Shown here in pieces: positions 1 through 4,699 of a stretch of 8,176 nucleotides of DNA. The DNA is taken from assembly GCA_007122045.1 (NCBI GenBank), contig SKJM01000613.1, positions 1 through 8,176 on the forward strand. Reading direction: 5' to 3'. How positions within the stretch are numbered: position 1 is the first letter of the stretch; each line of letters begins with the position of its first letter. Under the pieces are notes generated by a model. The model saw only the letters and a list, made by a program, of their open reading frames with translations. It was not told the origin of the DNA and ran no database searches. The position numbers were made by a program, and so were the translations under genes. The DNA comes from Planctomycetales bacterium. GTDB taxonomy: Bacteria; Planctomycetota; Planctomycetia; Pirellulales; Thermoguttaceae.

Positions 1-141
1 CACGGTCTGGAGCTTTCGGCCGAGGACATGCACCGGATCACGCTCTGGCTCGACCTGTGCTCGATGTTCTACGGCGTGTACGAGCGCGACCGGGGCGAGG
101 CCCAGCTTCGCGGCGAGGTGGCCTGGCCCACGTTGGAATAG
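1..141 (+). CDS. C-terminal end of a planctomycete HzsA-related-like protein (5' partial)
   Basis: Frame 1 is open from the left edge to a TAG stop at 139-141 and encodes the last 46 residues. The tail reads HGLELSAEDMHRITLWLDLC, followed by SMFYGVYERD and ending RGEVAWPTLE. From memory, this 'S.EDxHR.TLWLDxxSxFxGxY ... RGEVxxPTLE' ending is typical of large extracytoplasmic planctomycete proteins annotated as HzsA-related (related to the hydrazine synthase alpha subunit), often carrying c-type cytochrome or PSCyt-like domains. Only the tail is visible, so neither haem motifs nor a catalytic region can be checked, and no hydrazine chemistry should be inferred. The reading frame is secure because of the clean stop and protein-like composition; the family name is a memory-based match. 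The next gene begins 151 nt later, so this gene is probably a separate transcription unit. Confidence 0.7.
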   Translation, partial: HGLELSAEDMHRITLWLDLCSMFYGVYERDRGEAQLRGEVAWPTLE

Positions 142-279
142 GGCAGGCCGGCGGAATGCACACTGCCCCGACTGCGGGCATGGGGTGTTCGTCGCCTTTG
201 TTGCACCATGTAATCGGGGACCCGAATTCGGTACACTACCATTTCTTCTATTTCACCATTCGCAGTGCCACCAAGTGGC

Positions 280-285
280 AGGAGG
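280..285 (+). promoter_or_regulatory. Shine-Dalgarno AGGAGG that fixes a GTG start
   Basis: A full AGGAGG (continuing GG) sits 7 nt before the GTG at 293. It decides the start of the zinc-ribbon/DUF4190 gene. The frame stays open further upstream to a GTG at 185, but those extra 36 codons do not look like a protein and would place the ribosome-binding site inside the gene. Confidence 0.8.
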
Positions 286-292
286 GGTTACC

Positions 293-829
293 GTGTCGAT
301 TGAATTGCGTTGTCCGGCGTGCGAGAAGCTGCTCCGTGTGCCAACGGATGCGGCCGGGAAACGGGCCAAGTGTCCGGCCTGTCAGGCAACCGTGCAGATT
401 CCTTATCCGGCGGAGGAGCGCGAGCCGCCGTTGGACGCTCCGGCCGACATTCCCTCTGCGGCGTCGTCCGGCGCCGCGACGCCGGCCGCTTCGGCCCCCC
501 CCTACCCCGCCGGACCGCAGGGCGACGATCGCTCACCGGCAGAAGTCGCCGCACGCAATCTCTTGGAAAAGGAGATCTCCAGTCAAGCGACGACCTCGCT
601 GGTGGTGGGAATCATCAGTTTCTTTTGTTTCGGGATCATCCTGGCACCCTTTGCCATTTACCGGGGGCATAAAGCGCTGCGGCTCATTGCCGAGCACGGC
701 GTAGGGCAACGGTATTCGGGCACCGCCAATGCCGGCAAGGTCATCGGAATCGTTTCGCTGTGCCTGAACGTGGGTGTGGTCCTTCTGTGGATGCTGCTGG
801 TCTGTGGTGGAGTTCTCGCCGAGATGTGA
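293..829 (+). CDS. Zinc-ribbon and DUF4190-like membrane protein (178 aa)
   Basis: The start is GTG 293, chosen for the strong AGGAGG 7 nt upstream. Residues 1-37 form a zinc ribbon with paired cysteines CPAC (7-10) and CPAC (27-30), with the spacing seen in many planctomycete N-terminal ribbons (CPxC...LxVPxxxAGKRxKCPxC). Residues 38-95 are a Pro/Ala-rich acidic linker of low complexity. Residues 102-123 (TSLVVGIISFFCFGIILAPF) and 149-175 are two membrane helices separated by a short segment with IYRGHKALR. This matches the DUF4190 pattern, in which a G-x-x-L/I-G-H-x-A-L motif lies between two helices. The function of DUF4190 proteins is unknown. The ribbon is predicted to be cytoplasmic and may bind nucleic acid or protein; this is inference. 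The gene converges with the minus-strand gene ending at 1014, with a hairpin between them. No convincing sigma70 promoter is seen in 142-292. Confidence 0.85.
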   Translation: MSIELRCPACEKLLRVPTDAAGKRAKCPACQATVQIPYPAEEREPPLDAPADIPSAASSGAATPAASAPPYPAGPQGDDRSPAEVAARNLLEKEISSQATTSLVVGIISFFCFGIILAPFAIYRGHKALRLIAEHGVGQRYSGTANAGKVIGIVSLCLNVGVVLLWMLLVCGGVLAEM

Positions 830-953
830 AGCCGCGACGGGATGCACCGCGCGGCGGGCCGGTCGGCCCCAGGCCGCGCCCCCGTCGGGCACCCATAGGC
901 CCACACGCTGTACGATTGCCGCATGCCGTTCCTTGGGGCGTGACGCAGGATGG

Positions 954-990
954 ACATACTTGTCCGTCATGCATGGACGGACAAGCATGT
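954..990. terminator. Strong imperfect hairpin between convergent genes (candidate bidirectional terminator)
   Basis: The arms CTTGTCCGTC (959-968) and GACGGACAAG (976-985) are perfectly complementary over 10 bp around a 7-nt loop ATGCATG. After one mismatch (958/986) the stem continues for 4 bp (ACAT 954-957 with ATGT 987-990). It lies 125 nt after the stop at 829 and 24 nt after the stop of the minus-strand gene, which is where a shared terminator would be expected. Neither strand has a T-tract after the stem, so it is not a classical intrinsic terminator. It may instead block 3' exonucleases, or be a protein-binding palindrome or repeat. Confidence 0.5.
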
Positions 991-1013
991 GGGGAAGTTG
1001 AGGCACGCCGCCG

Positions 1014-1703
1014 TCAATCCAGCGCCGTGAGAAACTTGTGTTTCCACAAGGGATTGCCGCACACCCGGCACTGCTCGCCCAGGGCCAGCACCTCGCCGTG
1101 GCAGTCCTGGCAGTAGCCGATCGGCGGCAGGAGGGCGAGTTGCTCGCGGCGCAGCGCGCCGGCCGTGGCGGGGTCGTTGAAGGCCAGCGCGGCGACCAGC
1201 TCGACGGCCAGCGGCGCCAGGCGGAAGAGCACCAGCGGGGCCTTCATGGCCTCGGGCAGCACGGCGGCCAGCGCGTTGGTCAGCGCCAGCGCCCGCTGTT
1301 CGGCCGGCAGCCGAAAGTAGTCGCGCAGCCGCTGGTCGACCTCCGGCGCCGCGGCGCGCTCATCCAGCCGCAGCCGGGCGAGCCAGCCGAGGAACCAATC
1401 GCCCGGCCGCTCCACGTAGCCGCGCCGGATGGCGGCGGCGGCGGCTTCGGCCGTCTGGTAGATTTCGATCGCCTCCTCGGCCTGCTGCTCGGCCTTCAGT
1501 TCGGAAACGGGCATGAGCATCGAATCGGAGCCGACCGTCTGCTGTACGTCGCGGTGGATGCGCAGGTAGAAGGCGTCGCGGAGCGCGTCGAGGCCTTCGG
1601 TCAGCCCTCGCACCACCCGCGCGCCGTCCTTGCGCCGCCCCTGCCGGTTCAGTTCGCGCGCCGCCGCGGCGGCGGGCTCCTCGGCCGAGTGAGACAGTTT
1701 CAT
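1014..1703 (-). CDS. Uncharacterised 229-aa protein with C-terminal zinc ribbon
   Basis: I do not recognise the family. The start is the ATG at 1703-1701, about 37 nt downstream of the predicted transcription start of a good minus-strand promoter (1747-1775); the Shine-Dalgarno is weak (AAGA-like). The frame continues upstream far into the neighbouring gene, but that part is antisense shadow. Residues 1-30 are Ala/Arg/Glu-rich. Residues 30-115 are largely helical and charged and contain DALRDAFYLRIHRDV and ELKAEQQAEEAIEIYQTAEA. Residues 135-190 are Ala/Leu-rich helix (APLVLFRLAPLAVELVAALA), perhaps amphipathic rather than a true membrane span. The C-terminus carries CQDC (198-201) and CRVC (212-215), a compact two-knuckle ribbon that probably binds zinc, followed by GNPLWKHKF. 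A cytoplasmic protein is likely. The gene is divergent from the MoxR cluster, so a shared role is possible but unproven. Confidence 0.8.
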   Translation of the reverse strand: MKLSHSAEEPAAAAARELNRQGRRKDGARVVRGLTEGLDALRDAFYLRIHRDVQQTVGSDSMLMPVSELKAEQQAEEAIEIYQTAEAAAAAIRRGYVERPGDWFLGWLARLRLDERAAAPEVDQRLRDYFRLPAEQRALALTNALAAVLPEAMKAPLVLFRLAPLAVELVAALAFNDPATAGALRREQLALLPPIGYCQDCHGEVLALGEQCRVCGNPLWKHKFLTALD

Positions 1704-1746
1704 GAGGTTCTTATCGCCAGCAGAACAGTTGCCATTGCAGCACCGT

Positions 1747-1775
1747 ATTTTACCCGCGAACCGGCTCTCGGTCAA
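1747..1775 (-). promoter_or_regulatory. Sigma70-like promoter for the minus-strand zinc-ribbon gene
   Basis: Read on the minus strand, TTGACC (1775-1770) is followed by exactly 17 nt and then TAAAAT (1752-1747). Each hexamer matches the consensus at 5 of 6 positions. The predicted transcription start is near 1740, giving a leader of about 37 nt before the ATG at 1703. Position, spacing and hexamer quality all agree with the chosen start codon. Confidence 0.65.
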
Positions 1776-1793
1776 CGAAACGGCCCCGGCCGC

Positions 1794-1822
1794 TTGCAAA
1801 CCCCCGCGCGCTGGGGTATCAT
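1794..1822 (+). promoter_or_regulatory. Candidate plus-strand sigma70-like promoter (distal)
   Basis: TTGCAA (1794-1799, 4/6 matches), a 17-nt spacer and TATCAT (1817-1822, 5/6 matches) form a well-spaced promoter facing right. The predicted start is near 1829. The spacer contains CCCC...GGGG (1802-1805 with 1813-1816), which could form a short hairpin or operator. The transcript would give either a leader of about 330 nt for the gene at 2157 or a separate short RNA ending near the hairpin at 1879-1928. Confidence 0.45.
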
Positions 1823-1878
1823 GCGTGCTTGCTACGGGTTGGCATTGGAGAGGAGTAGCAGACCGCTTTCCCGTCCCA

Positions 1879-1928
1879 CGTGCCGGTCCGTTTTGCTTGA
1901 CAAGACGGCACGCGACTGTTCTATTTTT
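1879..1928 (+). terminator. Hairpin plus T-rich stretch (possible attenuator or sRNA terminator)
   Basis: CGTGCCG (1879-1885) pairs with CGGCACG (1906-1912) as a perfect 7-bp stem. Inside it, GTC (1886-1888) can pair with GAC (1899-1901) past a bulge. A T-rich stretch (TTCTATTTTT, 1919-1928) follows about 6-10 nt after the stem, further away than in classical intrinsic terminators. It lies about 50-100 nt downstream of the start predicted from the promoter at 1794-1822. It also overlaps the next candidate promoter, so the T-rich stretch may simply be that promoter's -10 region. Confidence 0.3.
1897..1925 (+). promoter_or_regulatory. Candidate plus-strand promoter with consensus -35 (proximal)
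   Basis: A perfect TTGACA (1897-1902) is followed by 17 nt and TCTATT (1920-1925, 4/6 matches to TATAAT). The predicted start is near 1932, giving a leader of about 225 nt for the coiled-coil/MoxR/ABC cluster. The -35 lies within the small palindrome CTTGACAAG and inside the 1879-1912 hairpin, so a repressor or competing structure could control it. The leader would include the two hairpin repeats. Confidence 0.45.
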
Positions 1929-1949
1929 CCCAATGCCCCCACGAGCGGC

Positions 1950-1977
1950 ACACGTAGGACAGGCTTTCCAGCCTGTC
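1950..1977 (+). repeat. Tandem 28-nt hairpin repeat, copy 1
   Basis: The copy starts ACACGTAGGACAGGCTTTCC and contains a perfect 8-bp inverted repeat, GACAGGCT (1958-1965) and AGCCTGTC (1970-1977), around the tetraloop TTCC. A second copy follows after the 3 nt GAG. From memory, 'GTAGGACAGGCTTTCCAGCC'-type elements recur as dispersed, REP-like intergenic sequences in planctomycete genomes. Within this window only the two copies are visible, so genome-wide dispersal is inference. Confidence 0.75.
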
Positions 1978-1980
1978 GAG

Positions 1981-2008
1981 ACACGTAGGACAGTCTTTCC
2001 AGCCTGTC
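1981..2008 (+). repeat. Tandem 28-nt hairpin repeat, copy 2
   Basis: This copy is identical to copy 1 except at one base (T at 1994 where copy 1 has G at 1963), a period of 31 nt from copy 1. The change breaks one pair in the stem (GACAGTCT 1989-1996 with AGCCTGTC 2001-2008); the TTCC loop is kept. TTTT follows the right arm (2009-2012 after the final C), giving this copy a weak terminator-like look on the plus strand. Confidence 0.75.
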
Positions 2009-2047
2009 TTTTCCGCCGACTTACCTGGAAGCCTATCCCACGCAAAT

Positions 2048-2064
2048 CGGGAGTAATATTCCCG
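2048..2064. promoter_or_regulatory. Short inverted repeat, possible operator
   Basis: CGGGA (2048-2052) is mirrored by TCCCG (2060-2064), with further inward pairing through a G-T and a T-A pair around an AT-rich centre (GTAATAT). It lies about 95 nt upstream of the ATG at 2157, in the leader of the cluster. An AT-rich core with GC-rich arms suits either a protein-binding site or a small hairpin. There is no direct evidence for a regulator. Confidence 0.25.
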
Positions 2065-2143
2065 CCCGCCGGCGAATTACGGATAGGGTAACCGTCCCCA
2101 GCCCGGCCGCCTTGTTCCGCGGCCCGGCAACGGGCTACAGCGT

Positions 2144-2148
2144 GGAGG
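2144..2148 (+). promoter_or_regulatory. Shine-Dalgarno GGAGG deciding the ATG at 2157
   Basis: GGAGG lies 8 nt before the ATG at 2157. The same frame has an upstream TTG at 2112, but no ribosome-binding site precedes it, and its 15 extra codons would include this Shine-Dalgarno. The ATG is therefore preferred. Confidence 0.75.
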
Positions 2149-2156
2149 CCGAAACG

Positions 2157-3635
2157 ATGCTCGGAAGTAGATACCGTTTCCTGGGTGGGCCGCTCGCCGC
2201 GATGCCCGCACGCTCCTCCGGCGGCAGCGCACCGGCGCCAGGCGGCCGCGACGAGCCGGTCGCGCGTCTCCGGTTCCGCTTGGGCCGCATCCTCGTGGCG
2301 CGCGAGTGCCTGACGTTTTGCTTCGTATGGATCATGCTCTGGGGCGCGGCGGTGGTGGGCGTGCGGGCCGTCTTCCACGTCGACCGCCTGATCTTCCTGT
2401 GCGGCCTGCCGGGGCTGGCCGTGGCGGTGGCCGTCGCGGCGCTGCTGGCCGTGCGGAAGCTGCCCTCGCCGCTGGCGCTTCGCGCGGCCCTCGACCGGCA
2501 CGCGCGGCTTGGCGGGCTGCTGATGGCCGCCGGCGATACCGACCTCGGTTATTGGAAGGGACGGCTGCCGGCCATGCCCGAGCCGCCGCTCCACTGGCGG
2601 CCCGGGCGGCAGGTGATGCTCCTCGCGGCGGCCGTGGCCTTCCTGCTGGCCGCCCTGCTGGTGCCCGACCGGGTGCTGCCGTCCGGCAGCCGATCGCTCG
2701 AAATCGGCGGCGAAATTCAGAAGCTCGGCGAGAAGCTCGAGGTGCTCCGGGAGGAGCAGGTCCTGCCGCCGGAGCGGGTCGAGGCGGTCGAGACCGACCT
2801 GGAGCGCATCCGCCGGGAGGCCCTGGGCACCGATCCCGCCAAGACGATGGAGGCGATCGACCACCTGGATCGCTCGTTCAGCCAGGCGGCCGCCGACGCG
2901 GCCGAGCAGGCCCTCCGGGAAGCCCACGCCGCCGGCCGGGTGCAGGAACTGGCCGACGCCCTGCAGGCCGTCGAAGGGGAGATGGACCCGAAGCAATTCG
3001 CCGAGGCCATGCGGGAACTGGCGAACATGGCCGAGCAGGCCGCCGCCGAAAGTGAACGCCTCGCCGAACGGCTTTCCGAGGAACTCCAAGAAGCGCTGGG
3101 CCAAGGCGAACTAACCGAAGAACAGCTCGAGGCCCTGGCCGAAGCGCTGGGCGACTGCCGGGCGTGCCAGCGGGCGATGCTCGAAAGACTGGTGGAGGCC
3201 CAACTCATCGACCCCGACATCCTGATTCTCCTGGCCGAGGCCGACGAGTTCGATCCCGGCGCCCTGGCCGCGGCCCTGCTGCTGTGCGAGGACGGCGAGG
3301 AGCTTGCCGCCTTGCTGGCCAAGTTGGGTTTACCTGGTCGTGGGGGCATCAACCGCGGCGACGCCCCTCCGGCGGCCATGATCTGGCAGGACCCGGTGGC
3401 GCGGGAAGGCGCCGATTTCCAGGAGAAAATCTTGCCGCCGGGCGCGGCGGCGCTTGAGGAGAGCCGGCTGGCCGGCATCAGCGCGGGCGATCCGACCGCC
3501 GCCGAATCGGCCGGCGGCTCGGCCGGCGGCGCGCTGGATGCCGCCCGGCCCGGCGGCGGCGAGGCGCACACGCAAGTCGTCCTGCCGCAACACGAGAAGG
3601 CCGTTCAGCGCTATTTCACCCGGGAGCCGAAATGA
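2157..3635 (+). CDS. Three-TM coiled-coil membrane protein, first gene of the MoxR/ABC cluster (492 aa)
   Basis: No named family is assigned; the layout resembles hypothetical planctomycete proteins encoded beside MoxR. Residues 1-50 are an Arg-rich cytoplasmic tail (RLRFRLGRILVARE). Membrane helices are predicted at 54-74, 78-100 and 151-170. Residues 183-345 are a long Ala/Glu/Leu/Arg-rich helical region with heptad-like character (EIQKLGEKLEVLREEQ, ELANMAEQAAAESERLAERL) and one CRAC pair (334-337). Residues 355-392 are a second acidic helical part (LILLAEADEFD, EELAALLAKL). The C-terminal 100 residues are Gly/Ala/Pro-rich with islands that look conserved: GRGGINRGDAP (395-405), EKILPPG (423-429), ESRLAGISAGDPT (435-447) and the very end VVLPQHEKAVQRYFTREP. 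This LP..H..AV..YF ending resembles those of DUF4175-like and other MoxR-linked proteins, from memory. The stop overlaps the moxR start (ATGA, 3632-3635), implying translational coupling and possibly a physical partnership. A scaffold or MoxR substrate role is inferred. Confidence 0.8.
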   Translation: MLGSRYRFLGGPLAAMPARSSGGSAPAPGGRDEPVARLRFRLGRILVARECLTFCFVWIMLWGAAVVGVRAVFHVDRLIFLCGLPGLAVAVAVAALLAVRKLPSPLALRAALDRHARLGGLLMAAGDTDLGYWKGRLPAMPEPPLHWRPGRQVMLLAAAVAFLLAALLVPDRVLPSGSRSLEIGGEIQKLGEKLEVLREEQVLPPERVEAVETDLERIRREALGTDPAKTMEAIDHLDRSFSQAAADAAEQALREAHAAGRVQELADALQAVEGEMDPKQFAEAMRELANMAEQAAAESERLAERLSEELQEALGQGELTEEQLEALAEALGDCRACQRAMLERLVEAQLIDPDILILLAEADEFDPGALAAALLLCEDGEELAALLAKLGLPGRGGINRGDAPPAAMIWQDPVAREGADFQEKILPPGAAALEESRLAGISAGDPTAAESAGGSAGGALDAARPGGGEAHTQVVLPQHEKAVQRYFTREPK

Positions 3636-4699
3636 CCCCCCATACCGATTCCCCACCCCTGTTGACGCCCGATGAACTGCCGTCGGTGGTCCGGCTGGCC
3701 GGCCGGGTGCTGGAGCAGATGGACCGCGTGCTGCTGGGCCGCAGCGAAATGCACCGGATGGTGCTGGCGGGCATCCTCAGCCGGGGCCATATCCTGTTGG
3801 AGGGGCTCCCCGGCGTGGGAAAGACGGCCATGATCAAGGCCCTCGGGCAGGTGCTCCGCTTGCAGTTCCAGCGCGTGCAGTTCACGCCCGACTTGATGCC
3901 CAGCGACATCCTGGGCACCCACATCCTGCGCGAGACGGCCGGCGGGGGGCGCGAAATGACGTTCCAGAGCGGGCCGATCTTTACGAATATCCTCCTGGCC
4001 GACGAGATCAACCGGGCGAGCCCCAAGACGCAGTCGGCCCTGCTCGAGGCGATGCAGGAGCGTTCGGTCACCCTGTTGGGGAACACGCGCATGCTGCCCG
4101 ACCCGTTCTTCGTACTGGCCAGCCAGAATCCGATCGAGTTGGAGGGGACGTACCCGCTGCCCGAGGCTCAGTTGGACCGCTTCCTGTTCAAGCTTTCACT
4201 GGGCGATGTTGCGGCGGAGGTGCTTGAGGGGATTATCGCCACTCGCCGGAGGGGTGAGCCGCCCGTGCCCGACGAGCCCCTCTCGGCCGACGAGTTGGCG
4301 CGGCTGTTCCGGGCGATGGAGCAGATGTTCCTGCCCCGGGCCGTCTCGCGGTATATTTCGCGGCTGGTGGCCGCCAGTCATCCCGGGCAGGCGGAGGCCA
4401 CGGCCGACGTGAACGCGTACGTCACCTACGGCGCCAGCCCACGGGCGGCCATCGCCATGGCGGAGGCGTCGCGGGCGTACGCGCTGCTGGAGGGGCGGCC
4501 GAGCGTGGGATTCGAAGACGTGCAGGCGGTGGCTGCGGCGGTGATGAACCACCGGCTGATCCTCAACTACAAGGCGCGGTTCGACCAGGTCGGGCCGCTG
4601 GCCATCGTGCGCGGCCTGCTCGATTCGCTCGACGAGGCGGGGCTAAACCTGCCGGCCGACGTGCAAATCGAAAAGGTTGCCGGGGAGAAACAGCCATGA
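3632..4699 (+). CDS. MoxR-family AAA+ ATPase (355 aa)
   Basis: MoxR ATPases form hexameric rings that use ATP to remodel or activate partner proteins, often membrane or vWA-domain proteins. All expected motifs are present: Walker A GLPGVGKT (58-65), a TPDLMPSDILG segment (85-95), FQSGPIFTN (111-119), Walker B LLADEINR (121-128), sensor 1 ASQNP (Asn166), EGTYPLPEAQLDRF (171-184) carrying the MoxR family signature and a likely arginine finger, and sensor 2 GASPRA (Arg271). The C-terminal lid spans about 270-340. The length is normal for the family (about 310-350 aa). The ATG start overlaps the previous stop by 4 nt, with GGGAG 5 nt upstream; the end overlaps the next gene by ATGA at 4696-4699. 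MoxR is usually followed by DUF58 and vWA/Bat genes; here it is followed by a secreted membrane protein and an ABC transporter. The protein looks intact and catalytically competent. The family call is firm; its client is unknown. Confidence 0.95.
   Translation: MTPHTDSPPLLTPDELPSVVRLAGRVLEQMDRVLLGRSEMHRMVLAGILSRGHILLEGLPGVGKTAMIKALGQVLRLQFQRVQFTPDLMPSDILGTHILRETAGGGREMTFQSGPIFTNILLADEINRASPKTQSALLEAMQERSVTLLGNTRMLPDPFFVLASQNPIELEGTYPLPEAQLDRFLFKLSLGDVAAEVLEGIIATRRRGEPPVPDEPLSADELARLFRAMEQMFLPRAVSRYISRLVAASHPGQAEATADVNAYVTYGASPRAAIAMAEASRAYALLEGRPSVGFEDVQAVAAAVMNHRLILNYKARFDQVGPLAIVRGLLDSLDEAGLNLPADVQIEKVAGEKQP

Larger units (their letters stand above)
1704..2156. other. 453-nt intergenic control region between divergent genes
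   Basis: This stretch separates the minus-strand zinc-ribbon gene from the MoxR/ABC cluster. No convincing protein is encoded: the open frames that cross it are continuations of shadow frames and encode low-quality sequence. It contains one promoter-like element facing left, two facing right, a hairpin followed by a T-rich stretch, a tandem pair of 28-nt hairpin repeats and a 17-nt inverted repeat. Local base composition is visibly less GC-rich than in the coding regions, particularly around 1740-1760, 1890-1930 and 2040-2080, as expected for regulatory DNA. Confidence 0.75.

Noticed and set aside
164..186. Terminator after the first gene (TGCCC...GGGCA)
   Set aside because: The stem is only 5 bp and there is no T-tract.
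201..237. Promoter for the gene at 293 from TTGCAC and TACACT
   Set aside because: The spacing is 25 nt, too long for a sigma70 promoter, and no better pair was found in 142-292.
57..704. 215-codon plus-strand open frame overlapping the first two genes
   Set aside because: Out of frame with the zinc ribbon/DUF4190 gene; Arg/Pro-rich composition and no ribosome-binding site.
1038..1988. 316-codon plus-strand open frame
   Set aside because: It is antisense to the zinc-ribbon gene, is rich in Gly/Gln/Arg, and ends in the repeat region; no recognisable domain.
1950..2008. CRISPR array
   Set aside because: Only two copies separated by 3 nt; no spacers and no cas genes. The internal hairpins fit a REP-like element.
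1950..2008. Small protein containing VGQAFQPVE-like sequence
   Set aside because: The apparent coding arises from translating the repeat; no ribosome-binding site or conserved protein context.
1704..3104. Upstream extension of the minus-strand frame (total 696 codons) antisense to the coiled-coil gene
   Set aside because: The extension runs across a promoter and the repeat region, has Gly/Arg/His/Gln-rich non-protein-like composition, and is a typical GC-rich shadow of the plus-strand gene. The true start is placed at 1703.
2717..3571. 284-codon minus-strand frame, very rich in Ser and Ala
   Set aside because: Direct reverse-strand shadow of the Ala/Glu coiled coil.
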